A stretch of 64,000 nt of DNA, taken from contig NZ_JAWQJT010000003.1 in NCBI RefSeq assembly GCF_033441515.1, positions 744,001-808,000 of the forward strand. Direction: 5' to 3'. The notes beneath the pieces are model-generated. The model did no database searches. It was given only the letters and a program-made list of their open reading frames with translations, and had not been told where the DNA came from. Every line of letters begins with the position of its first letter. Positions within the stretch are counted from its first letter, which is position 1. The stretch comes from Amycolatopsis solani. GTDB lineage: Bacteria > Actinomycetota > Actinomycetes > Mycobacteriales > Pseudonocardiaceae. Of this stretch, positions 20,381 to 29,454 are shown in pieces. Made by a program: the position numbers and the translations under genes.

Positions 20381-21801
20381 GGTTTGCGCAGCACGCCGCA
20401 GAACATCGCGTCCGTGCCGTGGCGGTGCGGCCAGAGCTGCACGTACGGGCCGTCGCCGAGCTCCGGGACGCCCGGGAAGAACTCGCGCGAGTCCACCACT
20501 TCGGCCTTCAGCCGGCGCGCGGTCTCCGTCAGCACGCCCTCCGTCTCGGCCAGGTGCGGCGAGCAGACGACGTAGGTGAGCGCGCCGCCGGGCCGCAGCA
20601 GGGCGTACGCCGCGCTGATGAGCTCGCCCTGCAGTTTCGTCAGGTCGGCGACGTCGGACGGCTGGCGGCGCCAGCGCGCTTCCGGCCGCCGCCGCAGCGC
20701 GCCGAGGCCGCTGCACGGCGCGTCGACGAGGATCCGGTCGTAGCCCGGCTCCAGGCCGCTTTCGCGCCCGTCGGCGACGTGCACCTTCACCGGCAGGCCG
20801 CTCGTGGCCTTCTCGACGAGGTTCGCGCGGTGGGGCGCCTTCTCCACGGCGTCGACGCGAGCCCCGCTCAGCGCGGCCAGCGCGCCGAGCAGCGCGGCCT
20901 TGCCGCCGGGGCCGGCGCACAGGTCGAGCCAGCGCTCGTCGGTGCCCTCGACGGGCACCTTCGTCGCGGCGATCGCGCACAGCTGGCTGCCCTCGTCCTG
21001 GACCGCGGCCAGCCGCTCGCGGACGGGCTCGACGTCGGCCGGGTCGCCGGAGCCGGCCGGCAGGCGCACGCCGTACGGCGAGTAGGGCGCCGGGTCGCCG
21101 CCGGTGATCGCGGCGAGCTCGTCGGCGCTGATCTCACCCGGACGGGCGACGAGGTGCACCTCGGGCCGCGCGTCGTCGGCTTCGAGCGCGGCCTTGAGCC
21201 CGGCGCCCTTGTCGCCCAGCGCTTCGGCGAACGAACGGGCGATCCAGCGCGGGTGCGCGGTCCGCAGCGCGTAGGCCCCGATCGGGTCGGCCGAGTCGTC
21301 CGGCGCGAGCTCGTCGAGCCACGCCGCTTCGTCCTTTTCGGACACCTTGCGCATGACGGCGTTCGCGAAACCCGTTGCCCACGAACCACCTTCCGCGCGC
21401 ACGAGGTCCACAGTGGACGTCACGGCGGCGTGCTCGGGAATGCGCGTGCGCAGCAGCTGGTAGACGCCGAGGCGCAGCGCGTCGAGCACCGCGGGGTCCG
21501 TCTGCGAGAGCGGGCGCTCGGCGCAGGACTCGATGACGGCGTCGAGCAGGCCCTGGGCGCGCGAAGCGCCATACGCGAGCTCGGTGGCCAGCGCGGCGTC
21601 GCGGCCGGTGATCCGCCGCTCGCGCAGCAGGTCCGGGAGGACGAGGTTGGCGTAGGCGTCCTTGGTCCGCACGGCCGCGAGGACGTCGAACGCGGCCTGC
21701 CGGGCCGGGTCCACGTCCGGCGGGCGGCGCGGGCCTTCCTTGCGCGGTGCCGGGCGGCCCCGCTGCGGTCGTGACGGACGTCGTTCCCTGTGGTCGTTCA
21801 C
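20377..21801 (-). CDS. rsmB: 16S rRNA (cytosine-967-C5)-methyltransferase
   Basis: The protein has 474 residues. The N-terminus is basic and variable (1-40), then a NusB-like helical domain (about 40-180: [31 protein letters not shown]) and a SAM-dependent m5C methyltransferase domain. SAM-binding [16 protein letters not shown], the [18 protein letters not shown] motif with one catalytic Cys, and CSPHLAETE with the second Cys are all present. The start is GTG 21799-21801, overlapping the fmt stop as GTGA. It follows fmt as in most bacteria (fmu in mycobacteria). Confidence 0.95.
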   Translation of the reverse strand: MNDHRERRPSRPQRGRPAPRKEGPRRPPDVDPARQAAFDVLAAVRTKDAYANLVLPDLLRERRITGRDAALATELAYGASRAQGLLDAVIESCAERPLSQTDPAVLDALRLGVYQLLRTRIPEHAAVTSTVDLVRAEGGSWATGFANAVMRKVSEKDEAAWLDELAPDDSADPIGAYALRTAHPRWIARSFAEALGDKGAGLKAALEADDARPEVHLVARPGEISADELAAITGGDPAPYSPYGVRLPAGSGDPADVEPVRERLAAVQDEGSQLCAIAATKVPVEGTDERWLDLCAGPGGKAALLGALAALSGARVDAVEKAPHRANLVEKATSGLPVKVHVADGRESGLEPGYDRILVDAPCSGLGALRRRPEARWRRQPSDVADLTKLQGELISAAYALLRPGGALTYVVCSPHLAETEGVLTETARRLKAEVVDSREFFPGVPELGDGPYVQLWPHRHGTDAMFCGVLRKP

Positions 21802-22724
21802 CGGAGGCGCTCTCCCTGGTCGATCCTCGTACCGCGCGCCCAGTCGGTGGCCGCCATCCGTTTCTTGCCGGGTGCCTGGACGTCGCCGAGCCGCAGCGGC
21901 TTCGTCGCCGTCCCGACCAGCACCCGTTTGCGCTCGACCACGATCTCGCCCGGCGGCGGGCCGGGTTCGTCGAGCACCGTGACCGGGCCGAGCTTGATCC
22001 GCTCGCCGCGGAACTCCGCCCACGCGCCCGGGTCCGGGCTGACCGACCGGATCTGCCGGTCGACCGCCGCGGCCGGGTCGGCGAAGGACACCCGGGCGTC
22101 CTCGACCGTCACCTTCGGCGCGTAGCTGATCCCTTCGGCGGGCTGCTCGCGCGCGACGAGGCTGCCGTCAGCGAGACCGTCCATGGTGGACAGCAGCAGC
22201 TTCGCCCCGGACTCCGCGAGCCGCCCGAGCAGCTCGCCCGCCGAGTCGGTGGACCCGATGGCCTCGGTGACGACGCCGTAGACCGGGCCCGCGTCCAGCT
22301 CCTTGACGATCCGGAAGGTCGACGCCCCGGTGATCTCGTCCCCGGCCCGGATCGCGGCCTGCACCGGCGCGGCGCCCCGCCACGCGGGCAGCAGCGAGAA
22401 GTGCAGGTTCACCCAGCCGAGCCGCGGGATGTCGAGGGCGGCCTGCGGGAGCAGCGCCCCGTAGGCGACGACCGGGCAGGCGTCCGGCGCGAGCTCGGTG
22501 AGCCGCGCGAGGAAGGCCGGATCACCGGCGCGCGCGGGCGTCAGCACCTCGATGCCGTGTTCGTCGGCGAGCGCGCCGACGGGCGAGCGCACGACCCGGC
22601 GGCCACGCCCGGCCTGCGCATCGGGACGGGTGACGACGGCGGCGACTTCGTGGCGCCCGGAGTCGAGCAGCGCGCGCAGCGCGGGGACCGCCGGTTCGGG
22701 CGTGCCGGCGAAGACGAGCTTCAT
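21798..22724 (-). CDS. fmt: Methionyl-tRNA formyltransferase
   Basis: The protein has 308 residues. Fmt formylates the initiator Met-tRNA using 10-formyl-THF. The N-terminal domain has [12 protein letters not shown] (6-17), [16 protein letters not shown] and the catalytic [19 protein letters not shown] (Asn, His), with Asp in the [17 protein letters not shown] segment. The C-terminal OB-like domain (about 205-308) includes [23 protein letters not shown] 22722-22724 has a GGTGGG Shine-Dalgarno. In M. tuberculosis fmt is close to priA and metK; here an accessory block of more than 10 kb separates fmt from priA. Confidence 0.96.
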   Translation of the reverse strand: MKLVFAGTPEPAVPALRALLDSGRHEVAAVVTRPDAQAGRGRRVVRSPVGALADEHGIEVLTPARAGDPAFLARLTELAPDACPVVAYGALLPQAALDIPRLGWVNLHFSLLPAWRGAAPVQAAIRAGDEITGASTFRIVKELDAGPVYGVVTEAIGSTDSAGELLGRLAESGAKLLLSTMDGLADGSLVAREQPAEGISYAPKVTVEDARVSFADPAAAVDRQIRSVSPDPGAWAEFRGERIKLGPVTVLDEPGPPPGEIVVERKRVLVGTATKPLRLGDVQAPGKKRMAATDWARGTRIDQGERLR

Positions 22725-23036
22725 CGGCCCACCCCCGGCGGGAGCGGGGATTCAGGTGGCTGGAACATCGGAGCCGAGTCTAGAAGGCCCGCTCCGGCCG
22801 GGCGCGCCTGGTTGTCCACAACCCGACCACGGTGTGGACAACCAGGCCACGGCCGCCCGATTTCCCGGCTTTTCGTCGGGCGGCACCGATAGGCTGGACA
22901 AGGGCACGCCCCGTTACCTTTTTCATGGCTCCCGACCAGGGAGTTGTGGTCGCAGGCCCGGTATGACTTGCACCCCCAGTCGAACCCATGATCCGGGGGT
23001 GGTGTCACCGGGTCTGGTGGCGTCGACCGACCGCTG
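22725..23036. other. Spacer between fmt and the IS110 remnant
   Basis: This stretch has the fmt promoter side at the left, the inverted DnaA-box pair at 22807-22846, and then about 190 bases without a recognisable gene. If the IS110 left end lies further out than I place it, the right part would belong to the element. Confidence 0.4.
22807..22846. promoter_or_regulatory. dnaA box: Inverted pair of consensus DnaA boxes
   Basis: TTGTCCACA at 22812-22820 (plus) and its reverse complement TGTGGACAA at 22833-22841 lie inside a perfect 14-bp inverted repeat (22807-22820 and 22833-22846, 12-base loop). TTGTCCACA is the actinobacterial DnaA-box consensus. The site is about 85 bases upstream of the fmt start. 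It could titrate DnaA, regulate fmt, or simply be a hairpin that happens to match; binding is inferred. Confidence 0.6.
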
Positions 23037-24235
23037 ATAGGGACACGGCCGCCACCTGGCAGGTCTCGTCGTGACGTGGGTGCCGGCGCTCGATGCCCGA
23101 CCCGGTGACCACAACCGACGACCGAACGGTGTGGTGGATGAGCAGCAGTTTCGGGGTGTTCCTCGGCCTGGACGTGGGCAAGGACGCCCATCACGCGGTC
23201 GGTCTGGACCCCGACGGCAAGGGGCATTGCCGGTCGCGGTCGCCCGCGCCGCCGGACACCAGGTGGCCTACCTGCCCGGGCCGGCCATGCGCCGCATCGC
23301 CGATCTCTATCCCGGTCGCGCGAAGACCGATGCCCGGGATGCGTTCGTCATCGCCGACGCGGCCCGCTCCCTGCCCCACACCCTGCGGCCAGTCGACGTC
23401 GGGGACGAGGCGTTGGCGGAGCTGGAGGTGCTGGTCGGGTTCGACGACGACCTGGCCGGCGAAGCCACCCGGATCAGCAACCGGATCCGCGGGCTGCTGA
23501 CCGGCATCCACCCCGCCCTCGAACACGCGATCGGCCCGCGGATCTCGCATCCGGCGGTGCTGGAGATCCTTTCTCGCTGCGGCGGCCCGACCGGGATCGC
23601 CAAGGCCGGCCGCCGCAAACTGACCGCGATCGCCAAGGTCCACGCGCCCCGCCTCGGCGACAAACTGGTCGAGGCGATCATGACCGCGCTGGGCGAGCAG
23701 ACCGTCACCGTTCCGGGCACCGCCGCCGCCGACACCGTCTTGCCACGGCTGGCCGACAGCTTGAAGACCGTGCTCCTGCAACGGAAACAGGTTGCTGAGC
23801 AGGTCGAGGGGATACTTGATGCGCACCCTCTTGCCGGGGCCTGACCTCGATGCCCGGCATCAGGGTCAGGACCGCAGCCCGCATCCTGCTCGAGGTCGGC
23901 GATGCCTCGATCTTCGCCTCTTCCGGACACCTGGCCGCCTACGCGGGCATTGCCGCGGTCACCCGCAACTCCGGCACCAGCATCAAGGGCGAGCTCCCCG
24001 CGAGGACCGGCAACCGCCAGCTCAAACGCACGTTCTTCCTCGCTGCCTTCGCCGCCCGGTCCGACCCGGCCAGCAGGGCCTGCTACGACCGCAAACGAGC
24101 TGAGGGCAAGAAGCACAACGCCGCGCTGCTCTGCCTGGCTCGCCGCCGCTGCGACGTCCTCTACGCCATGCTCCGCAACGGCACCCACTACCGCCAACCC
24201 GCGCCCGCCGCGGCTTGGCAACCACATAGGGACAC
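23037..24235 (+). mobile_element. Decayed IS110-family insertion sequence
   Basis: A broken IS110-type transposase (see next entry) fills most of this stretch. The ends are uncertain. The sequence atagggacac occurs at 23037-23046 and again at 24226-24235, just outside the coding part, and I use these copies as provisional limits. IS110 elements usually lack terminal inverted repeats and carry a non-coding bridge-RNA region at the left of the transposase; about 100 bases remain there within these limits. The element sits at the left of the accessory block between fmt and priA. Confidence 0.6.
23138..24218 (+). pseudogene. IS110 family transposase, frameshifted and internally deleted
   Basis: The N-terminus MSSSFGVFLGLDVGKDAHHA is the IS110 DEDD nuclease start with the first Asp. 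The frame breaks near 23220: intact relatives have roughly 35-40 residues between DPDGK and ALPVAVARAAGHQVAYL that are missing here, and the reading frame shifts. The middle part runs in a second frame (AKTDARDAFVIADAAR to DAHPLAGA, stop at 23844). Restoring one base near 23840 resumes LTSMPGIRVRTAARILLEVG and the C-terminal transposase_20 part with EGKKHNAALLCLARRRCDVL. The final stop also seems lost: TGG at 24216 stands where AAA-type ends usually have TGA (inferred). It is certainly non-functional. Confidence 0.88.
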
Positions 24236-24339
24236 CCCCCAGGGAGGGCGGGGGTGTCGTCGCGGCTTGCTCTGGGGGCGAGCCCGCCGGGATGTCACGA
24301 ACGACCTTTCCCCTCGCCGGGCGACAGAGCTCCGGCGAC

Positions 24340-24484
24340 GTCGGGATCGGGATCAGCAGGCCGGCTCGAGCGGGCCCCGGAGGTCTTGAATGAGTCATTC
24401 AAGACCTCCGGCGTCCTGAATGACTCATTCAAGACGTCAGGCGAGCCCGCCGATGCGATGATCCGCCGCGTCGACCCCGACTCC
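24340..24484. repeat. Copy A of a ~145-bp dispersed repeat with paired palindromes
   Basis: This segment matches 55022-55162 along its whole length with scattered substitutions. It begins gtcgggatcgggatc in both. It contains two copies of the palindrome GAATGASTCATTC at 24388-24400 and 24418-24430, 30 bases apart. The first is the centre of a perfect odd palindrome with 17-base arms (24377-24393 and 24395-24411, around G24394). It lies beyond the 3' end of ggt, between that gene and the IS110 remnant. Confidence 0.85.
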
Positions 24485-24502
24485 AGGGAGGGCGGGGGGT
24501 CG

Positions 24503-26302
24503 CTACCAGCGCGTGGGCCACACCACCTGCGCCGCGCCCGTGCCGCGCCGGACCGGTTCCGCCGCGGCCAGCCAGCGGCCGTCGCGCAGGCGCTCCACGC
24601 CCGTTGCCGCGCCGATCTCGGCCGGCGCTGTCGAGAAGCCCTGGCCGCGGGCCCGCAGCGCCGCCGTCTCGGGCTGGTCCAGGAATGCCTGCTCGACCTG
24701 GGCCGCCGCCGAGTTGCGCTGCGAAGCGCGCGGGGCCGCGATCGCGTCCTCCAGGGAGAGGCCGCGGTCGAGGCGGCCGAGCAGCACCTGCAGGACCGTC
24801 GTGATGATCGACGCGCCGCCCGGCGAGCCGGTCGCGAAGAACGGGCGGCCGTGGTCGAGGACGATCGTCGGTGCCATCGACGAGCGCGGGCGCTTGCCGG
24901 GGCCGGGCAGGTTCGGGTCGGGCACGCCCGGCGTCACCGGCGTGAACGAGAAGTCGGTCAGCTCGTTGTTGAGCAGGAACCCGCGGCCCGGCACGACGAT
25001 GCCGCTGCCGCCCTCCTGCTCGATCGTCAGCGTGTAGGCGACGACGTTGCCCCACTTGTCGGCGACCGTCAGGTGGGTGGTGTTCTCACCCTCGTACGGC
25101 GTCGGCGCGGCGGTGGTGCCCGCGGCGCACGGCGTCGGGTGCCGGGGGTCGGCCGGGGCGACCGGGCTGGTCGCGGCCTTGTCCTTCGAGATCAGGCAGG
25201 CGCGCGTGTCGGCGAAGCGCTGGCTGAGCAGTTCGCGCGCCGGGACGTCGACGAACGCCGGGTCGCCGATCCAGCGGTTGCGGTCGGCGAAGGCGAACCG
25301 CGTCGACTCCAGGAAGTACTGCAGGTAGTCGGCCTTGCTCGCGTGCTTCAGGTCGAAGTTCTCGAGGATGTTGAGCGCCTCGGCGACCGTCAGCCCGCCG
25401 GAGGACGGCGCCGGCATGCCGTAGACGTCGAGCCCGTGGTAGCTGGTCTGGGTCGGGCGGCGCTCGATCACGTCGTAGTCGGCGAGGTCGCCGGTGGTGA
25501 GCTTGCCGGGCCGGACGTTCAGCGTCGAGGCCGGGTCGACCGGCGGCCGCTGGACGGTCTTGGCGATGTCCGCGCCGATCGGGCCGTCGTACAGCGCGCC
25601 GACGCCGTGGCGTTCGAGCTGCGCGTACGTCGCCGCGAGGTCGGGGTTCTTGAAGACGGTGCCGGGGGCCGGGGGCGCGCCGCCCGGCAGGTAGAGCGAG
25701 CGCGTCGACGGGAACGCCGAGAAGCGGGCGGCGTTGTTCGCGATCTGCGTCTGGAAGGTCTGGTCGACGACGAAACCGTTGCGCGCGAGGTTTTCGGCGG
25801 GCTTCAGCGACTTCGCCAGCGAGCGCGTCCCCCACTTGCGCAGCGCCTCGGACCAGGTCGCCGGCGTGCCGGGCACCCCGACACCGAGCCCGCTGGTGAC
25901 CGCATCGGCGAACGGCAGCGGCTGGCCGTTCTCGACGAACAGGTTCGCGTCGGCGGTCTGCGGCGCGGTCTCGCGGCCGTCCAAAGTGTGCACGCGGCGC
26001 GTCTGGGCGTCGTAGTAGACGAAGAACCCGCCCCCGCCGATCCCGGCGGAGAACGGGTCGGTGACGCCGAGTGCGGCGGCGACCGCGACCGCCGCGTCGA
26101 CGGCGTTCCCGCCGTCGCGCAGGACCTGGGTGCCGATCGCGGTGGCGTCGGCGTCGATGCTGGCCACCGCCCCGCCGAAGCCGACGGCGACCGGCGACTT
26201 GGGGGTGGGGGTGGCCGCGGTGGCGGGCCCGCTCGCGACGGTGGAGACGAGCGCGGCGGCAGCGGCGATGACGAGGGTTCGGCGGCATCTGAGCGCGGGC
26301 AT
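24503..26302 (-). CDS. ggt: Secreted gamma-glutamyltransferase
   Basis: The protein has 599 residues of the Ntn-hydrolase GGT family, which transfers or hydrolyses the gamma-glutamyl group of glutathione-like compounds. The signal peptide (1-30) ends ATAAT. The large subunit has GGNAVDAAVAVAAALGV (64-80), GIGGGGFFVYYD (88-99) and the alpha-carboxylate-binding LDGRETAP. The autocleavage/nucleophile Thr is about T408 in GENTTHLTVADKWGNVV. The small subunit keeps NNELTDFSF, PRSSMAPTIV and GSPGGASIIT. It should mature by self-cleavage and act outside the cell. The start is ATG 26300-26302. A palindrome repeat lies after its 3' end. Confidence 0.95.
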   Translation of the reverse strand: MPALRCRRTLVIAAAAALVSTVASGPATAATPTPKSPVAVGFGGAVASIDADATAIGTQVLRDGGNAVDAAVAVAAALGVTDPFSAGIGGGGFFVYYDAQTRRVHTLDGRETAPQTADANLFVENGQPLPFADAVTSGLGVGVPGTPATWSEALRKWGTRSLAKSLKPAENLARNGFVVDQTFQTQIANNAARFSAFPSTRSLYLPGGAPPAPGTVFKNPDLAATYAQLERHGVGALYDGPIGADIAKTVQRPPVDPASTLNVRPGKLTTGDLADYDVIERRPTQTSYHGLDVYGMPAPSSGGLTVAEALNILENFDLKHASKADYLQYFLESTRFAFADRNRWIGDPAFVDVPARELLSQRFADTRACLISKDKAATSPVAPADPRHPTPCAAGTTAAPTPYEGENTTHLTVADKWGNVVAYTLTIEQEGGSGIVVPGRGFLLNNELTDFSFTPVTPGVPDPNLPGPGKRPRSSMAPTIVLDHGRPFFATGSPGGASIITTVLQVLLGRLDRGLSLEDAIAAPRASQRNSAAAQVEQAFLDQPETAALRARGQGFSTAPAEIGAATGVERLRDGRWLAAAEPVRRGTGAAQVVWPTRW

Positions 26303-26508
26303 GCGGGCGAGTCTGCCCCCTGGTTCCCCGGCCTACAAGACGCCACCGGGCCGATACACCCGTTTCGTCAGCTTTTCACATAGTTCAGGGGTTCCCGAAA
26401 TTAAATCACATGGAGCAGTGACGTTGCCGGGTCAGCTGTAACAGAATCGTGCGGCGCGGCCCTGCACAGCCGCGCACAGCGAGGGCAACCCGGAAGGAAC
26501 AACTCAAG

Positions 26509-27324
26509 ATGACTGCACCCCGACGGTGGCGCCGCCTGTTCGGCGCCGCACTCGCGGTCTCGACCTCCCTGCTGGTCGCGACCGCCACCGGCGCCGAGGC
26601 ATCGCCGCCGCTCCCCCAGCAAGACGCCACCGGCAACCACGAAATGGGCGCGGCGATCCGCGCCCACGACGGGGTGGCCCCGGCCGGCCTGGCGCCGGCG
26701 TCGGTGGACGCGAGCGTCCCCGGCATCGATGTAAGCGCTTACCAGGGCAACGTCAACTGGGCGTCGTACTGGAGCGCGGGCAAGAAGTTCGCCTACGTCA
26801 AGGCGACCGAGGGCACCGGCTACACGAACGCGTACTTCAGCCAGCAGTACACGGGTTCGTACAACGTCGGCATGATCCGCGGCGCGTACCACTACGGCCG
26901 CCCGGACACCTCGGGCGGCGCGGCCCAGGCCGACTACTTCGTCGCCCACGGCGGCGGCTGGTCGAAGGACGGCAAGACGCTGCCGGGCACGCTCGACATC
27001 GAGTGGGGCCCGAACAACGCCTGCTACGGCAAGACGCCGGCGCAGATGGTGGCGTGGATCAAGGCATTCAGCGACGAATACCACGCGAAGACGACCCGCT
27101 GGCCGGTGATCTACACGGCGACGAGCTGGTGGAGCCAGTGCACCGGCAACACGGGCGACTTCAGCTCGACGAACCCGCTGTGGGTGGCACGGTACGCGTC
27201 TTCGGTGGGGACGCTGCCGTACAAGTGGGGCTTCTACACGTTCTGGCAGTACAGCTCCTCGCCGATCGACCAGGACACGTTCAGCGCGGACATTTCGCGG
27301 CTGAAGGTGCTGGCGACCGGCTGA
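26509..27324 (+). CDS. Secreted GH25 lysozyme
   Basis: The protein has 271 residues. A signal peptide (1-31) and a linker (to about 68) precede a GH25 (Chalaropsis-type) muramidase domain that cuts N-acetylmuramyl bonds of peptidoglycan. Motifs: GIDVSAYQGNVNW with Asp74, FAYVKATEGTGYTN, GAYHYGRPD, the catalytic LDIEWG (about 164-169) and FWQYSSS near the end. The start is ATG 26509, with GGAAGGA about 10 bases upstream; the frame also opens from 26449. The spacer before it is AT-richer than its surroundings and likely holds its promoter. A hairpin follows the stop. Confidence 0.94.
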   Translation: MTAPRRWRRLFGAALAVSTSLLVATATGAEASPPLPQQDATGNHEMGAAIRAHDGVAPAGLAPASVDASVPGIDVSAYQGNVNWASYWSAGKKFAYVKATEGTGYTNAYFSQQYTGSYNVGMIRGAYHYGRPDTSGGAAQADYFVAHGGGWSKDGKTLPGTLDIEWGPNNACYGKTPAQMVAWIKAFSDEYHAKTTRWPVIYTATSWWSQCTGNTGDFSSTNPLWVARYASSVGTLPYKWGFYTFWQYSSSPIDQDTFSADISRLKVLATG

Positions 27325-27343
27325 TCCCGACTTACGCGGGTTA

Positions 27344-27386
27344 CGTGGGTGGCGCGGTCGGCGGAAGACTGACCGCGTCACCCACG
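27344..27386 (+). terminator. Hairpin between lysozyme and C15-like genes
   Basis: Arms 27344-27359 (cgtgggtggcgcggtc) and 27371-27386 (gaccgcgtcacccacg) pair with one mismatch around an 11-base loop. It starts 20 bases after the lysozyme stop and ends just before the next Shine-Dalgarno. It has no T-run, so it may end transcription or act on the next gene's leader. Confidence 0.6.
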
Positions 27387-27402
27387 ACGTGGAGGGAAAC
27401 CC

Positions 27403-28746
27403 GTGCGCCTGACCGCCCTGCTCCCCCTGCTCGCCGCCGTTCCGCTCGTCGCCTTCCCCGGGGTCGCCACCGCCGCGCCCGGGTGCTTCGACGCCGCCGT
27501 TCCGCTGACCGTCGAGGAACAGCGGCTGACCGCGACACTGCCGGCGGGCGGGCCCGCCGTCGGTCCTGAACTCGTGCGGCTGGCCGGGCTCGACCCGCTC
27601 GTCGCCGAGGTGAAGCACGACCTCTGCGCGGCGCGGACCCCGCGCCGCGCAGAGCGGCTGGTCACGCAGGCCGGCGAGCGGCTGTGGCGGACGGCCGTCG
27701 ATCGCGCGCAGGGGCGGCGGCCCGATCTGGGCACGCTCGACCGGTTCGACGACCGGCCGCTGTACTGGGCGCGGCTGCAGCTGAGCAGCGCGATCCGGCA
27801 GTGGAAGGCGTTCCCCGCGCAGCGGGATTCGCTGCTCGCGGCGTTCGACCGCGGCTCCCGCGGCCTCGGTGACGTCCGGTTCCCGGCCGGGAAAACGCGG
27901 CGGGTCATGGTGAGCGGCTTCGACCCGTTCCAGCTGAACGGCCAGGGACTCACGATTTCGAACCCCGCCGGGGCATCGGCGCTGCAGCTCGACGGCCGCG
28001 TCCTCGACACGCCGTCGGGCCCGGCGGTGGTGCAGGCGGTGAGCTTCCCGGTGGTGTGGGGCTACTTCGACGACGGCATCGTCGAAGCGGCGTACGGCAC
28101 GGCATTGCGCGACCGCACCCGGCGGCCGGACGTCGTGCTGACGATCAGCCAGGGCCGCCCGGGCCGCTTCGACGTCGAACGCTGGGCGGGCGCGTGGCGC
28201 GGTGGCTTCCCGGACAACAACAACGCGTCCGTGACGGGCGGTGTCCCGGCGGCCGCGGGCTGGCCGCAGCCGGACGTCCAGTTCATCGAGACGACGCTGC
28301 CGTACGCGCGGATGCTCGCGGTGCCCGGTGCTTATCCGGTGAACTTCAACCAGGCGTTCTGCGTGTGGCCGGACGCTTCGAACCCGGGAGTGGGGACGCC
28401 GGTGTGCCGCGCGGACGCCCCGGCGCCCGGCGAGATCGCGGCTTCGGGCGGTGGCGGGAACTATCTGAGCAATGAATCGATGTATAGAGTGAACCGCATC
28501 CGCCTGGGGCTGGGCCTGACTTCCGTGGTCGGCGGGCATTTGCACACGCCGGTTCTGGGCCAGCCCGCCGATCCGGCGGCGCTGACGGACCCGGCGTTCG
28601 AATCCCGCCGCCAGGCGATCGCGACCCAGGTGATCGCGTTGACGACAGCCGCGGCGGGCGGCCCGGACGCGGGAATCCGGCTGCAGCAGGCGGAATCGCC
28701 GCGCGCGGCGCTGGAATCCTTGCCGGGGACAGTGTTGGGCCGCTGA
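27403..28746 (+). CDS. Secreted pyroglutamyl peptidase (C15)-like protein, Cys replaced by Ser
   Basis: The protein has 447 residues. A signal peptide (1-25, ending ATAAP) and a helical N-terminal part (about 30-160) precede a domain that resembles pyrrolidone-carboxylate peptidase: RRVMVSGFDPF (167-176), SNPAGASAL, the GR...ER segment with E259, and GGHLHTP with a His at about 379-381. Where the family has its catalytic Cys (A-G-x-Y-V-C-N), this protein has GGNYLSNESMY, so Ser (S356) stands in its place. The protein may be inactive, a Ser hydrolase or a binding protein. The start is GTG 27403 after GGAGGG. Family assignment is fair; function is open. Confidence 0.72.
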   Translation: MRLTALLPLLAAVPLVAFPGVATAAPGCFDAAVPLTVEEQRLTATLPAGGPAVGPELVRLAGLDPLVAEVKHDLCAARTPRRAERLVTQAGERLWRTAVDRAQGRRPDLGTLDRFDDRPLYWARLQLSSAIRQWKAFPAQRDSLLAAFDRGSRGLGDVRFPAGKTRRVMVSGFDPFQLNGQGLTISNPAGASALQLDGRVLDTPSGPAVVQAVSFPVVWGYFDDGIVEAAYGTALRDRTRRPDVVLTISQGRPGRFDVERWAGAWRGGFPDNNNASVTGGVPAAAGWPQPDVQFIETTLPYARMLAVPGAYPVNFNQAFCVWPDASNPGVGTPVCRADAPAPGEIAASGGGGNYLSNESMYRVNRIRLGLGLTSVVGGHLHTPVLGQPADPAALTDPAFESRRQAIATQVIALTTAAAGGPDAGIRLQQAESPRAALESLPGTVLGR

Positions 28747-28769
28747 GCACAACCGCACGATCACCCATT

Positions 28770-28807
28770 GTGCGCACGAGCCGTGAACGGTATATCACGA
28801 TATGTGA
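28770..28807. promoter_or_regulatory. Possible CRP-family operator at the regulator's own start
   Basis: The stretch contains GTGCGCAC (28770-28777), GTGA (28783-28786), TCAC (28795-28798) and GTGA (28804-28807), the last overlapping the start codon. The half-sites GTGA/TCAC are those read by CRP-type recognition helices, but the 8- and 5-base spacings differ from the classical 6. Autoregulation is inferred. Confidence 0.35.
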
Positions 28808-29454
28808 CACGAGGATTTCGCGCGCTTCTCGGTGAAGAACGCTGGAACGAGCTCCTGGAGTACGGGGGCGAGCGGGTGTACCCGCCGGGTCACCGCCTCT
28901 TCCGGCAAGGTGATCCGGGTTCGGCGGTCCTCGCCCTGATTTCCGGACGCGTCAAAGTCCTCGGCATCGAACCTGACGGCGGACAGTTGCTGATCACCTT
29001 GCGCGGAGCCGGCGACCTGATCGGCGAGGTCGCCGCCCGGCGGTTGTCCAAGCGCACTGCCACGGTCGAAACGATCGATCGCTGCACCGCACGAGTGCTT
29101 TCCGTCGACCGGTTCAACGCCTTCCTGAACCGGCACGACGGACACTCGGTGCTCACCGACTACCTGGTCACCAAGCTTTCCCAGACGGTGCCGTACCAGG
29201 TGGAACTCGTGCACTTCGGCCCCGAACGCAAGATCGCGCGGCTGCTCCTGGAGGTCGTGGCCCTCGCCGACCGGTCCTCAGCCAACCCGGACCACATTCC
29301 TTTCTCCCAGCAGGAAGTCGCCGACGCGCTGGGCATGGCCCGCAGCACGGTCGCCTTGCACCTCCAGCGGCTCCGCGAGATCGGCGCGCTTCGATCCGGA
29401 CCGCGACTCGCCGTCTCCGATCTCGACGCACTGAAAGACTCTGCCGGAGTGTGA
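28804..29454 (+). CDS. Crp/Fnr family transcriptional regulator
   Basis: The protein has 216 residues from GTG 28804; an in-frame GTG at 28783 would add 7. The cyclic-nucleotide-binding beta-barrel (about 10-120) has YPPGHRLFRQGDPGSAVLAL and VKVLGIEPDGGQLLITLRGA, then GDLIGEVAARRLSKRTATVE, where GE and R(T)A occupy the phosphate-binding cassette positions. The dimer helix (about 125-150) leads to the HTH (about 165-212): FSQQEVADALGMARSTVALH then LQRLREIGAL. A cassette with both GE and an Arg near TA suggests it may really bind a cyclic nucleotide. The next gene is a nucleotide-cyclase-like protein, 93 bases downstream, so a ligand-supply relation is plausible but unproven. Confidence 0.9.
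   Translation: MTRGFRALLGEERWNELLEYGGERVYPPGHRLFRQGDPGSAVLALISGRVKVLGIEPDGGQLLITLRGAGDLIGEVAARRLSKRTATVETIDRCTARVLSVDRFNAFLNRHDGHSVLTDYLVTKLSQTVPYQVELVHFGPERKIARLLLEVVALADRSSANPDHIPFSQQEVADALGMARSTVALHLQRLREIGALRSGPRLAVSDLDALKDSAGV

Noticed and set aside
19149..20579. Plus-strand frame through the repeat-rich spacer
   Set aside because: It begins inside the S12 gene in another frame and its translation is made of the spacer repeats; no start signal.
24340..24484. CRISPR array suggested by regularly spaced palindromes
   Set aside because: Only two units per site, the spacing is 30 bases centre to centre with no unique spacers of constant length, and no cas genes are present.
24254..26383. 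709-codon plus-strand frame antisense to ggt
   Set aside because: Low-complexity shadow running through the palindrome repeat; GGT motifs are on the other strand.
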